Source: Pigmentiphaga aceris
Lineage (GTDB): Bacteria; Pseudomonadota; Gammaproteobacteria; Burkholderiales; Burkholderiaceae_B
Length of the DNA stretch: 64,000 nucleotides
Assembly (NCBI RefSeq): GCF_008119665.1
Contig: NZ_CP043046.1
Span: 2,790,001-2,854,000, forward strand
Reading direction: 5' to 3'
Both the position numbers and the translations under genes were made by a program. The notes below the pieces were generated by a model. The model did not search any database. It was not told where the DNA came from and worked only from the letters and a program-made list of their open reading frames with translations. Numbering within the stretch: the stretch's first letter is position 1; every line of letters starts with the position of its first letter. Below are positions 37,014 through 45,509 of this stretch, in pieces.

Positions 37014-38144
37014 ATGAGCACCGTAGTCAGCAAGACCAATAAAAGCACGTCTGTCAGTTCTTCCCATGCCGATTCGTCCAGCACGACCTCGTCTGGCATG
37101 GCTGCATCCGATTCGAACACCAAGCGCTTCGACGCCTTGATTTTCATCGGCCGGTTTCAGCCGCCGCATCGTGGGCACATTGATGTCTTGCAACGCGCGC
37201 TGCGCCAAGCCGACCGCGTCTGCATTCTGATCGGTTCCACCGACAAGCCCCGTACCGTCAAAGATCCGTTCTCCTTCGACGAGCGCCGCGAAATGATTTC
37301 GTCGGTGTTAAGCGAAGCAGATCGTGCACGTGTGTTGATCGCGCCTGTGCAGGATTCGACCTACAACGACGGCGACTGGGTGCGCTGGGTGCAGGACGCA
37401 GTAGCTGCCTTGCTGGGTGACACCAGCGGCCGCAAGATCGGCCTGATCGGCCACGAAAAAGATGCCTCCAGCTATTACCTGCGCATGTTCCCGCAGTGGT
37501 CGTTGGTCGATGTCGATGCGACCGAAGACATCTCAGCCACCGAGATTCGCGAACAACTGTTTGCCGAACGCAGCAACAGCTTCGTGTCCTGGGCCGTACC
37601 AGCACCAGTGCGTGACTGGCTGGATGCATTCCGCGTCAAACCAGAATTTGCGCAGCTTGCGGCTGAATTCGAATTCATCGCCTCGTACAAGAAGGCGTGG
37701 GCAGCAGCGCCGTACCCAGTGACGTTCGTGACGGTCGACGCGGTGGTGGTGCATTCCGGCCATGTCCTGCTGATTCGCCGTCGTGCCGAACCCGGGCGCG
37801 GTCTGTGGGCGCTGCCGGGTGGCTTCATCGAACAAGGCGAGCGCCTGGAAGCGGCTTGCCTGCGCGAACTGCGCGAGGAAACCGGCCTGAAGTTGCCAGA
37901 ACCGGTGTTGCGCGGGTCTTTGAAAGACATGCATGTGTTTGACCACCCGCATCGTTCGCAACGCGGCCGCACGATCACCCACGCGTTTTTGTTCCACATG
38001 CCCACTGGTGAACTGCCGCGCGTGAAGGGCAGTGACGACGCCGACAAGGCAAAGTGGGTGCCGCTGAATGTGTTTGCGCAGATGCGCAACGTGATGTTCG
38101 AAGACCACTTCGACATCACCTACTACTTCCTTGGCAAGCTGTAG
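37014..38144 (+). CDS. nadM: bifunctional NMN adenylyltransferase/Nudix hydrolase
   Basis: A 376-residue two-domain enzyme. After a Ser/Thr-rich tail of about 37 residues, the NadM domain (about 38-200) has the nucleotide-binding motif GRFQPPHRGH (46-55) and the second motif ISATEIRE. A C-terminal Nudix domain (about 225-376) has the Nudix box with GGFIEQGE and RELREETGL. NadM joins NMN and ATP into NAD; the Nudix domain in such fusions hydrolyses ADP-ribose. GAGGGAGC precedes the ATG. It is followed by nadV, so the pair recycles nicotinamide to NAD without deamidation. Confidence 0.94.
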   Translation: MSTVVSKTNKSTSVSSSHADSSSTTSSGMAASDSNTKRFDALIFIGRFQPPHRGHIDVLQRALRQADRVCILIGSTDKPRTVKDPFSFDERREMISSVLSEADRARVLIAPVQDSTYNDGDWVRWVQDAVAALLGDTSGRKIGLIGHEKDASSYYLRMFPQWSLVDVDATEDISATEIREQLFAERSNSFVSWAVPAPVRDWLDAFRVKPEFAQLAAEFEFIASYKKAWAAAPYPVTFVTVDAVVVHSGHVLLIRRRAEPGRGLWALPGGFIEQGERLEAACLRELREETGLKLPEPVLRGSLKDMHVFDHPHRSQRGRTITHAFLFHMPTGELPRVKGSDDADKAKWVPLNVFAQMRNVMFEDHFDITYYFLGKL

Positions 38145-38240
38145 GCGCTGATCCCGTCAGCCACGCACGACGAATACCTGCTTTCCCCTGCCGGGACAGA
38201 CCCGGCAGTTTCTCCAACGGTCCAAGAGGAGCTCTTGACC

Positions 38241-39674
38241 ATGCAAAACGACTATTCCGGCCTGTCGTCTTTCCTGTCGAATCCCATTCTGAATACCGAT
38301 TCGTACAAGGCATCCCACTTCCTGCAATACCCCGCTGACGCCAGCGCGATGTTCTCGTATGTCGAGTCGCGCGGCGGCCGCTACGAACGCACCGTGTTCT
38401 TCGGCCTGCAGATGCTGTTGAAGCAGTACCTGTGCAAGCCGATCAACGACGACATGATCGACGAGGCCAAGGCCTTCTTTGCGGTGCACGGCGAACCCTT
38501 CAACGAGGCTGGCTGGCGCTACATCGTGACGCAGTACGGCGGCTACCTGCCGGTGCGCATTCGTGCGGTGCCGGAAGGCAGCGTGGTCCCCACCGGCAAT
38601 GTGCTGATGACTGTCGAATGTGACGACCCGCAGGTGTTTTGGCTGGCGTCCTATCTGGAAACCATGCTGCTGCGCGTGTGGTATCCCATCACCGTCGCCA
38701 CGCAAAGCTGGTACGTGCGCCAGACCATTCGCCGCGCGCTTGAAAAAAGCAGCGACGACATGACCCAGCTTCCTTTCAAGCTGCACGACTTCGGTGCCCG
38801 GGGCGTGTCCAGCGCTGAATCCGCAGCCATTGGCGGTGCAGCGCATTTGGTCAGCTTCATGGGGTCGGACACGGTGCTGGGCGTCATGGCCGCCAACCGC
38901 TATTACCGCGAAGACATGGCAGCGTATTCCGTGCCGGCAGCAGAACACAGCACCATCACCTCATGGGGGCGTGCCGGGGAAATCGATGCCTACGCCAACA
39001 TGATTCGCCGCTTTGCCAAGCCGGGAGCGATTGTCGCCGTGGTGTCCGATTCCTATGACCTGTTTGCCGCCTTGGAAATGTGGGGCACGCAGCTGAAGCA
39101 AAGCGTGATCGACTCGGGCGCGACCCTGGTGATTCGCCCGGATTCCGGCGACCCGCAGACCATCGTGATGGAATCCCTGCGCAGGCTCGACGGCTTCTTT
39201 GGCAGCACCGTCAACGGCAAGGGTCGGCGCGTGTTGAACCACGTGCGTGTGCTGCAAGGTGATGGCGTGAACCCGGACACCATCGAACAGATTCTGGCGG
39301 CGGCCGATCAGGCCGGTTATGCGGCCGACAACCTGGTGTTTGGCATTGGCGGTGCGCTGTTGCAGCGTGTGGATCGGGACACGCAACGCTTCGCAATGAA
39401 GTGCTCCGCGATCCGCCTGGGCGACACCTGGCACGACGTGGTCAAGGACCCGGTCACCGATACCGGCAAGCGTTCCAAGGGCGGGCGACTGACGCTGCTG
39501 CGCAATGCGCGCACGGGTGCCTATCGCACCGTTGCCGAACCGCGTCGCTGGGAAGAATCGATGATCGAAGGCGAGTGGGAGGATGCCATGCACACGGTGT
39601 TCGATACGGGTCGGCTACTGGTGGATACGTCCTTGGCTGACGTGCGTGTCCGTGCCCAGACGGAGGAATCATGA
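38241..39674 (+). CDS. nadV: nicotinamide phosphoribosyltransferase (NadV/NAMPT type)
   Basis: A 477-residue enzyme of the NAMPT branch of the nicotinate phosphoribosyltransferases, recognised from NTDSYKASHFLQYP near the N terminus, KLHDFGARGVSS in the middle, VVSDSYDLFAA and RPDSGDPQ, then FGIGGALLQ. It converts nicotinamide and PRPP to NMN, the substrate of NadM encoded just upstream. ATG 38241 is chosen because AGAGGAG ends 9 bases before it; the in-frame TTG two codons earlier is too close. Its stop overlaps the radical SAM start by 4 bases. Confidence 0.93.
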   Translation: MQNDYSGLSSFLSNPILNTDSYKASHFLQYPADASAMFSYVESRGGRYERTVFFGLQMLLKQYLCKPINDDMIDEAKAFFAVHGEPFNEAGWRYIVTQYGGYLPVRIRAVPEGSVVPTGNVLMTVECDDPQVFWLASYLETMLLRVWYPITVATQSWYVRQTIRRALEKSSDDMTQLPFKLHDFGARGVSSAESAAIGGAAHLVSFMGSDTVLGVMAANRYYREDMAAYSVPAAEHSTITSWGRAGEIDAYANMIRRFAKPGAIVAVVSDSYDLFAALEMWGTQLKQSVIDSGATLVIRPDSGDPQTIVMESLRRLDGFFGSTVNGKGRRVLNHVRVLQGDGVNPDTIEQILAAADQAGYAADNLVFGIGGALLQRVDRDTQRFAMKCSAIRLGDTWHDVVKDPVTDTGKRSKGGRLTLLRNARTGAYRTVAEPRRWEESMIEGEWEDAMHTVFDTGRLLVDTSLADVRVRAQTEES

Positions 39675-40942
39675 GCTTGTTCGATTCGATTGCGCTTGAT
39701 CGCGGCAGGGTGGTTGATAGACAGCCCAGGGCGGTGGAGCCGCGTCACCAGGCTGATTCGTCTGCAGGCGACCGTGTGCATACGTCTGCACAGCCCCGGG
39801 CCGCCAGCATCGTGCCGATTCCGATTGTGCCGTTCCAGGCTGCGCAGGGCAGGGCACCCCTGATCGAAGCCAGCGCCGCCTATCTGCAACTGCGCGCGCG
39901 TTTCGGTGAGCTTGCCTTGCGCGAGCCTGGGGAAGACGAACAGCATCGATGGCTGGCCCATGTATTGAACGGTCAGGCTTATCGCTTCGCCCAGCCGCTG
40001 ACCTTCACGCCCTATGCGTCTGCCCGCGCATGTTCGGCACGCTGCCGCTTCTGTTCAGAAACCTTGATCGATGAGTCTGCGTCTGGGCCGATGTCGGCCT
40101 CCTTGCGGCCCGGTGCCGATTACTTTGATGGCTTGAGTCGGGCCTTGCGTGCGTTGCGCGGGGTGCCGTTGTCGTACTCCTTGTCGGGCCTGGAAAACAC
40201 GGATGACCCGGACTGGTTGCTGAGCTTACTGAGCACGCTAACCCAAGTAGGCACCGCCGGCCCGGTGATTGAAGATCGCGTGATGTACACCAACGGCGCG
40301 GGGCTCGCGACCGATGGTGCGCGCCTGCTGCCCGCACTGCGCAACTTCGGGCTGTCCTGGCTGGAGTGGTCGCGGCACCATGACGATGCCGCGGCAAACC
40401 AGCAAATCATGCGGTTCCGTCATGACGAAGCCGTCATGAACCAGGACGTGTTCGAGCGCACGCTGGCCACCGCGCAGCAGGCTTTCCCGGTCAAGCTGAT
40501 CTGCATCGTGCAACAAGGCGGTATTGCCACTGCTACGGATGTCTTCCGCTACCTCGACTGGGCGCGCGACCTGGGAGTGCAGACGGTCATCTTCCGAGAA
40601 TTTTCGGTACTGCCAGATCGTTACCGGCGCAACGTCACGCGCCGCTATATTGATGATGCACGCGTGCCCATCGACACCTTGCTGACAGCATGCATGGCGG
40701 ACCCGGCGTTCAATGCGCAGTTCCAACCGCTTGCGCTCACCGGTGGGTATTACTTCTGGAACGCGCGTTGGCGTGGTCCGCAAGGCATGGAAGTGGTGTT
40801 CGAGACCTCGGACTATGGCGCGATGCGGGCGCACGAGGAATCTGGCGCGGTCTACAAGCTGGTGTTCCACGCCAACGGCAATCTGTGTTCAGGCTGGCAG
40901 CCATCGCGCGACGTTTTGTGGAGCGCCCATGAACAGCAATAG
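39671..40942 (+). CDS. radical SAM protein of unknown function
   Basis: A 423-residue protein with a radical SAM cluster motif CxxxCxxC at Cys121, Cys125 and Cys128 (ACSARCRFC), which would hold a 4Fe-4S cluster and S-adenosylmethionine. The first 110 residues are a poorly conserved Pro/Arg-rich leader. I see no auxiliary cluster motif or SPASM domain. Conserved-looking parts include YSLSGLENTDD after the first strands and GGYYFWNARWRGPQG near the C terminus. It is coupled by ATGA to nadV and overlaps the methyltransferase gene by 14 bases, so all four genes should act together. Substrate unknown. Confidence 0.82.
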   Translation: MSLFDSIALDRGRVVDRQPRAVEPRHQADSSAGDRVHTSAQPRAASIVPIPIVPFQAAQGRAPLIEASAAYLQLRARFGELALREPGEDEQHRWLAHVLNGQAYRFAQPLTFTPYASARACSARCRFCSETLIDESASGPMSASLRPGADYFDGLSRALRALRGVPLSYSLSGLENTDDPDWLLSLLSTLTQVGTAGPVIEDRVMYTNGAGLATDGARLLPALRNFGLSWLEWSRHHDDAAANQQIMRFRHDEAVMNQDVFERTLATAQQAFPVKLICIVQQGGIATATDVFRYLDWARDLGVQTVIFREFSVLPDRYRRNVTRRYIDDARVPIDTLLTACMADPAFNAQFQPLALTGGYYFWNARWRGPQGMEVVFETSDYGAMRAHEESGAVYKLVFHANGNLCSGWQPSRDVLWSAHEQQ

Positions 40943-42287
40943 TTGGCTGAAGCTCGACACGCAAGACCCACGTTATCAGCTGCCGGCCGAGTTGCAGGCC
41001 CAGGACCTGCGCGCGGCGCGAGATTGCGGCTGGGTCGAGCAGATGACCCCGTTCATCCAGCACTACGCGCAGCCCGGTGACTGGGTGATCGACCCATTCT
41101 GCGGCTTTGGGTCCACGTTGGTAGCGGCATCGATTGCCGGGCGGCCTGCGCTGGGTGTGGAACTGGATGCGCAGCGTGTCGCGCTGACGCGCGCGCGGCT
41201 GGACGGCTTGGGGCTGGATGCCAAGCGATATCCGGTGTGGCAGGGTAATCTGGCGGATGCTGGCACGCAGGAGCGATGCAGGGGCGGGCTGGGTAGTGTT
41301 GCGGGTGATGTGATGCCAGCGTCGTCGAATACGGCCCAATTTGTCGACAGTGCCTTGCCTACGCAAGGCGTTGCCGCCTCGCGTATCGGCCTGTGCCTGA
41401 CCAACATCCCGTATTTCGGTTGCGATCCAAACGAGCAGGGCGCACCAGACCAGCTTTATCACGCGCGTTATTACGAACCCTATCTGCAAGGTTTGCGCGA
41501 CGTGTTCAACGGCATACATGCTGTGCTGGCACCCGATGCCTGGTGCGTGGTCATGGTGCAGAACCTGCGTCTGGGCGGACGCTTCGTGCCGCTTGCGTGG
41601 GATGTGGCCAAGCTGCTGGACGAGCGGTTTGTGCTGCATGAGGAACGCATGCTGATTTATGAGCGTGGTGGGGAAGCAGTTCGGGATGCTGTTCGTGAGT
41701 CCACACGCGATCCTGTTCACGACGCTGCAAGACCGGGTCTGGGTGGCTTGTCTGTCACCAACCGTGCACACGAATACGCCTTGGTGTGTCGCAAGCAATC
41801 ACGTGGCTTGAATATCAACGCTGGGCTGGACTTGCTGCGAGCGCTGAATCAGGACGGTTTTGCGTTTGTGCTGTACGGCAGTTTTGCAGACTACCTTGAC
41901 CATCATGCAGCTGCTTCGGGGCAGTCGATCACGTCATTGGGCGACCTGCTGTCGATGCGCGAATCTGCGTCGGCGCAGCGGCATCGTGCGGACCCATCCG
42001 CCCCGCGCGAGCCGAACGATATCGACCTGATCGTTCCTCCCGACGAGGCAGAACTGTCGCGCCTGATGCAGCGCCTGGAACGTGACGGCTTTCGTCTTGA
42101 ATCGTGGAACGCGCGGGTCAATGCCCCGGTGGCAATAAAGGCACTGGCGTATCGCTACTATTTTCGTGCGCGCCGTGTGGATCAGGCCGGCCATGCCATG
42201 CAGTTGGACATCGCCGTGGCCGAGACGCAGGCAGTCTTTGACGATCAGCGGATGAAACGCTGTTCCACCACTTCCTTGCCCCACTGA
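40929..42287 (+). CDS. methyltransferase fused to a nucleotidyltransferase-like domain
   Basis: A 452-residue two-domain protein. The N-terminal half is a Rossmann methyltransferase of the nucleic-acid type: SAM motif DPFCGFGST (55-63) and catalytic-loop motif TNIPYF (158-163), a variant of (D/N)PPY. The C-terminal part (about 295-440) resembles a minimal nucleotidyltransferase, with YGSFADY (Gly317-Ser318), NDIDLIV (Asp364, Asp366) and a third acidic residue in QLDIAV (Asp427); about 45 residues are inserted between the GS and DxD motifs. GGAG supports ATG 40929, inside the radical SAM gene. Target (DNA, RNA or small molecule) unknown. Its 3' end overlaps the convergent MarR-GNAT gene by 43 bases. 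Confidence 0.78.
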   Translation: MNSNSWLKLDTQDPRYQLPAELQAQDLRAARDCGWVEQMTPFIQHYAQPGDWVIDPFCGFGSTLVAASIAGRPALGVELDAQRVALTRARLDGLGLDAKRYPVWQGNLADAGTQERCRGGLGSVAGDVMPASSNTAQFVDSALPTQGVAASRIGLCLTNIPYFGCDPNEQGAPDQLYHARYYEPYLQGLRDVFNGIHAVLAPDAWCVVMVQNLRLGGRFVPLAWDVAKLLDERFVLHEERMLIYERGGEAVRDAVRESTRDPVHDAARPGLGGLSVTNRAHEYALVCRKQSRGLNINAGLDLLRALNQDGFAFVLYGSFADYLDHHAAASGQSITSLGDLLSMRESASAQRHRADPSAPREPNDIDLIVPPDEAELSRLMQRLERDGFRLESWNARVNAPVAIKALAYRYYFRARRVDQAGHAMQLDIAVAETQAVFDDQRMKRCSTTSLPH

Positions 42288-43336
42288 CTACCGGGTTGTT
42301 CTTCTGCCAGCTTGAAACCGGCTTCTTCATAAAGCCGCCTGGCTGCATCCAGGCTTTTGAAGGTCCACAAGTGGACGGCGGCAAAGCCCTGGCGATCGCA
42401 AAAGTCCAGGGCTTGCGCCAGCAACTGGCGGCCAAGACCTGCACCACGCAGGCCGTCGTCAACGATGAACCAGCGTAGATGCGCAAGGTTTTGGCCGAGG
42501 TCTTCACCGTCGATAGACACGCTGCCCACAATCCGGTCGCCTTGCGTGGCGATCCACATGCTGTTGCGTGGGTTGCCAAGCCGGCCGGTGAACTCGGCCA
42601 GTCCAGCCGCTACCTTGCTTTCAAAGAACTGTCCGAAGCCTGCGTGTCGGGCGTAGAAGCGGGCATGCATTTCCGTGATCCGTCCGATTGCGCCTGCCTG
42701 GTAACCGGGGGCAATCTGTATTGCGGATGCGGTCTCGGCGTTGATTGCCTTGACGCCGATTGGCTCTGCACTGGTTGCGTGTGCATCAGTTGCGTCTGGG
42801 TGCAGGGCTTTCGCGTTGCTTGCTGCCATATTGGCTGCTGCGATGTTGGTTGCGACACTGCTCGTTGTGATGCTGTCCACGGCCGTGCTGATCGCTTCAC
42901 CCAATCGATGCGCTTTCAAGGCACCGGCGTAGGCCGTCAACCCCTGACCAACTGCTTGTTGCTGATCGGCCCGCAAGTGTGCCAATGCGGTGGTGACTTG
43001 TTGCCGACCAAAGTCTTGAATGGACGCCCTGGTGTGTTCTCCCCTGGACGTCAAGCTAAGCAGTTTGGCACGGCCGTCTTGGCCGCTGGCGGTTTCTTGC
43101 AGCTCGCCCGCTTCGACCAGTTTGCGCACCATTCGGCTGACGCTGGATTTTTCCAGGCCTAGAAAATCCGACAGTTCTGCGGCGGTCATTGACCCACGTG
43201 CCCCGATTTCCAGAATGGTGTGCACTGCTGACGCGGGGTAGTTTGTCGCGGCCAGGGTTGCCTGCATGAAGCCCAGTTCTCGCACCATCTGACGCGAAGC
43301 GGCGCGGATCGTATCAACAAACTCGTGCTTGGACAT
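42245..43336 (-). CDS. MarR-type HTH fused to GNAT acetyltransferase
   Basis: A 363-residue fusion. Residues 1-145 form a MarR winged HTH (AAELSDFLGLEKSSVSRMVRKL, then the DGRAK wing). Residues about 225-363 form a GNAT domain with the acetyl-CoA motif DDGLRGAGLGRQLL and the late LWTFKSLDAARRLYEEAGF. Between them lies an unusual Ala/Ser/Thr-rich linker of about 75 residues. MarR-GNAT fusions are common in Proteobacteria; their targets are mostly unknown. The gene is convergent with the methyltransferase gene. Confidence 0.9.
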   Translation of the reverse strand: MSKHEFVDTIRAASRQMVRELGFMQATLAATNYPASAVHTILEIGARGSMTAAELSDFLGLEKSSVSRMVRKLVEAGELQETASGQDGRAKLLSLTSRGEHTRASIQDFGRQQVTTALAHLRADQQQAVGQGLTAYAGALKAHRLGEAISTAVDSITTSSVATNIAAANMAASNAKALHPDATDAHATSAEPIGVKAINAETASAIQIAPGYQAGAIGRITEMHARFYARHAGFGQFFESKVAAGLAEFTGRLGNPRNSMWIATQGDRIVGSVSIDGEDLGQNLAHLRWFIVDDGLRGAGLGRQLLAQALDFCDRQGFAAVHLWTFKSLDAARRLYEEAGFKLAEEQPGSQWGKEVVEQRFIR

Positions 43337-43449
43337 TTGGGGTTACTCGCTGGGATAAAGTTGTGCAATACAACTATATTGCTGGATAAGGTTGTTTGAT
43401 GCAACTATCTTTTTATTGGTGGTTTGCAGCGTTGAGTGCGTTCTTTTGC

Positions 43450-43833
43450 CAGTCGTGGGTGTCGGGGGCGCGTCGCCTGCCCCGCTGGACTTTCGCGTCG
43501 GGTCTCCCGCCCTCCACGTCGTCCAGAAGGGCAGCCGCCACGCCCCCGACACCCACGCCTTCAAGGTCGTTTGGTTAAAAGCAGATCCCGCCTGTGGGCG
43601 ATCTGCAATTTTCTGGCTGCTTGGTGCTGGATGCGGTTCTCGGCATGCGGCGGCCACCGTCCTTAATCGCCAAACGGCTGGCCTTGCGGACCGGCTGCCC
43701 AGGTCGCCACGAAGCGACTCAGCGGCTCACGTTTCGGGCCGTTCTTTAGAGGCCTTTCAGAGCAGCGCCACGCAAGGAAGTTACGCGCCTGCTTGGTGGT
43801 GGGGTAACTTGGAAGCGGGTGGCCGCGCATCAG
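43450..43833 (+). repeat. left copy of a ~385-bp structured inverted element
   Basis: Runs from CAGTCGTGGGTG to GGTGGCCGCGCATCAG and is homologous, at about 75-80% by eye, to the reverse complement of 43952-44337. It opens with a long hairpin: a perfect 17-bp outer stem (43454-43470 with 43541-43557), an inner stem CTGCCC/TGGAC paired with GTCCA/GGGCAG (43477-43490 with 43521-43534) and a small apical CGGG-TCT-CCCG hairpin. Shared blocks after it include GGTTAAAAGC, CTGGCTGCTTGGTGCTG and CAGGTCGCCACGAAGCG. Confidence 0.85.
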
Positions 43834-43951
43834 GTAATGCGACGAAAAGGCGGGGCGTCGACCGATTATTCAGCTAGGTATGCGGTAAACGCTCGAAACC
43901 GTATATTCAGCCGCCAGCGCCACGATCGTCGCTTCCGCTCTCCGCATGCCG

Positions 43952-44337
43952 TGATGCGGCGGCCACCCGCTTCGGTGTCACCCCACCATTAAGCAGACGC
44001 GCAAATTTTCTTAAGTGGCGCTGCCGTAAAAGGCAACTGAAGAACCCACCGAATCGCGAGCCGGAGAGACCGCTTCGTGGCGACCTGACCAGCGAATCCC
44101 CCCGGCCAGCCGTATGGCGATCAAGAATGGCGGCCACCGAATGCCGAGCACCGCATACAGCACCAAGCAGCCAGCAAAACGGCAAACGCCCAAAGGCGGG
44201 ATCAGCTTTTAACCAAACCGCTTTGAAGGCGTGGGTGGTGGGGCCGGATTGGCTGCCCTTCTGGACGAGGTGGAGGGCGGGAGTCCCGACGCCAACGTCC
44301 AGCGGGGCAGACGAGCCGGCCCCACCACCCGCGACTG
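43952..44337 (-). repeat. right copy of the structured element, inverted
   Basis: Homologous in reverse complement to 43450-43833 along its whole length. Its hairpin has a perfect 15-bp outer stem, GGGTGGTGGGGCCGG (44233-44247) with CCGGCCCCACCACCC (44316-44330), which differs in sequence from the left copy at three positions on each arm, every change compensated. The inner stem is unchanged. The preserved pairing with changed sequence indicates selection on structure. No transposase or inverted terminal repeat of a known IS was found nearby. Confidence 0.85.
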
Positions 44338-44418
44338 ACTACACAGCCCCACACCCTTGCAGAAAAAATCAACGCATCACAAGCACGACATCTCATTAGT
44401 CAGTTATCAGCCAATAGC

Positions 44419-45336
44419 TCAAACCGCCCGCCACCGCAAAGGCAGTGCGTTGGCTCGATACACCACTTGCCTTGGCGTGAATCGCCACAGCCGTTCAGCA
44501 CCTGGGAAATCAGCCGTGCCCACGCGGTCCGGCATCACCTCCGCGTCACCGGTCAAATGCAGCAAACTGCCCGACGCAAAATCAACGAACAACAGGCCAG
44601 CCCTCGGATTCACCAGCAAATTCCCAAGCGTGTTGAAAAACCGATTCCCCGCATAGTCGGGAATAGTCAGCACTCCATCATTGCCGACATGCACAAACCC
44701 CGCGCGCCCACCGCGGTGCGACACATCAACCTGACGGCCATCATCCGTGTCGGCATACGACGCCACAAAAAAGGTATCAGCCTGCGTCACCATTGCCGCC
44801 AACGCAGGATCAAGCTGAGTCATGTACTGCGCCCTGCGCACCGTCACATCCGCAGCCGGCGCGTGCTGCTCAATGTGTCTCGGATGGATGTACTGCGGGC
44901 AATTACCAAAACTCTGCGCAACTTCGATACTGAAGCTGTCATCCGTCGTGCGACGCACCTTGCCATTGACCCGAATACGATGACGATGGGCCAGATCAAT
45001 GCCCAGCAATCCCATCGACAGACCATCGCTCATTCCAACATCGGCTGGGTCGCTCGCGTCGCGCGGCATGGCAATCGACACGTGCCGGGCGTCAGTGGCA
45101 TGCACAAAACCCGCTTCGCCTGCCAGCAAGCTTGCCCAGGCGTTCCCCTCTGCATCGACCGCACCTACGACAACAAAAGGCAGATACGACAGGAAATCCT
45201 GAAACTGCTCAGGCACAGTCTGACGAATCCATCTCGGCCCCAACTCCAGCATGCGCTTGGCAACGCCGACGCGTTGTTGAAGCTGGATTTCACCCGCATG
45301 CCAGGGGAACGTAGGCGAGGTGGATGCATCATGCAT
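44419..45336 (-). CDS. pyridoxamine 5'-phosphate oxidase-like flavin protein
   Basis: A 305-residue member of the PPOX/FMN-binding split-barrel group, of the long type with two barrel-like halves. Segments such as FLSYLPFVVVGAVDAEGNAWASLLAG, FFVASYADTDDGRQVDVSHRGG and VHVGNDGVLTIPDYAGN are typical. It probably binds FMN; the reaction is unknown. AGGAG precedes the ATG by 8 bases. It is divergent from a LysR gene, its likely regulator. Confidence 0.85.
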   Translation of the reverse strand: MHDASTSPTFPWHAGEIQLQQRVGVAKRMLELGPRWIRQTVPEQFQDFLSYLPFVVVGAVDAEGNAWASLLAGEAGFVHATDARHVSIAMPRDASDPADVGMSDGLSMGLLGIDLAHRHRIRVNGKVRRTTDDSFSIEVAQSFGNCPQYIHPRHIEQHAPAADVTVRRAQYMTQLDPALAAMVTQADTFFVASYADTDDGRQVDVSHRGGRAGFVHVGNDGVLTIPDYAGNRFFNTLGNLLVNPRAGLLFVDFASGSLLHLTGDAEVMPDRVGTADFPGAERLWRFTPRQVVYRANALPLRWRAV

Positions 45337-45509
45337 GGTGGAGCTCCTGAGTCGGCGGGTGGCGTTGAAAAGTGCATCACAATCAACATGGCAAGACGCT
45401 TTAGCACTGCTGTACTGACGCTTGGTCGTAAGTGCAAAACACGTTCATCAACGTATTAGCCATTCTTTCAATTTCCCTGGAGGCGGTGAATCCGCTGCAT
45501 CAGCAATTT

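Larger units (their letters stand above)
43337..44418. other. 1.1-kb non-coding region holding the inverted element pair
   Basis: No reading frame here has support: the open frames on both strands are short, overlap one another, and follow the repeated elements described below. The core is the two diverged ~385-bp elements in inverted orientation, with a 118-base spacer (43834-43951) of mixed character. Outside the elements I see only short flanks: 43337-43449 carries the promoter side of the MarR-GNAT gene, and 44338-44418 leads to the stop of the flavin protein gene. Confidence 0.7.

Noticed and set aside
40713..40928. Upstream extension of the methyltransferase frame
   Set aside because: The frame is open inside the radical SAM gene but ATG 40929 has GGAG in front and gives the natural N terminus.
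43454..43557. Hairpin considered as a Rho-independent terminator for the MarR-GNAT or NAD operon
   Set aside because: Too long, internally branched and without a U-tract; it is repeated with covariation at 44233-44330, which points to a structured element instead.
43392..43877. Plus-strand frame of 161 codons in the 43.4-44.4 kb region
   Set aside because: It lies wholly in the repeated structured element; the matching frame in the other copy is not preserved, while base pairing is, so it is not protein-coding.
43450..44337. Inverted copies considered as ends of an insertion sequence
   Set aside because: No transposase or remnant lies between them (spacer 118 bases), and the copies are far longer than terminal repeats.
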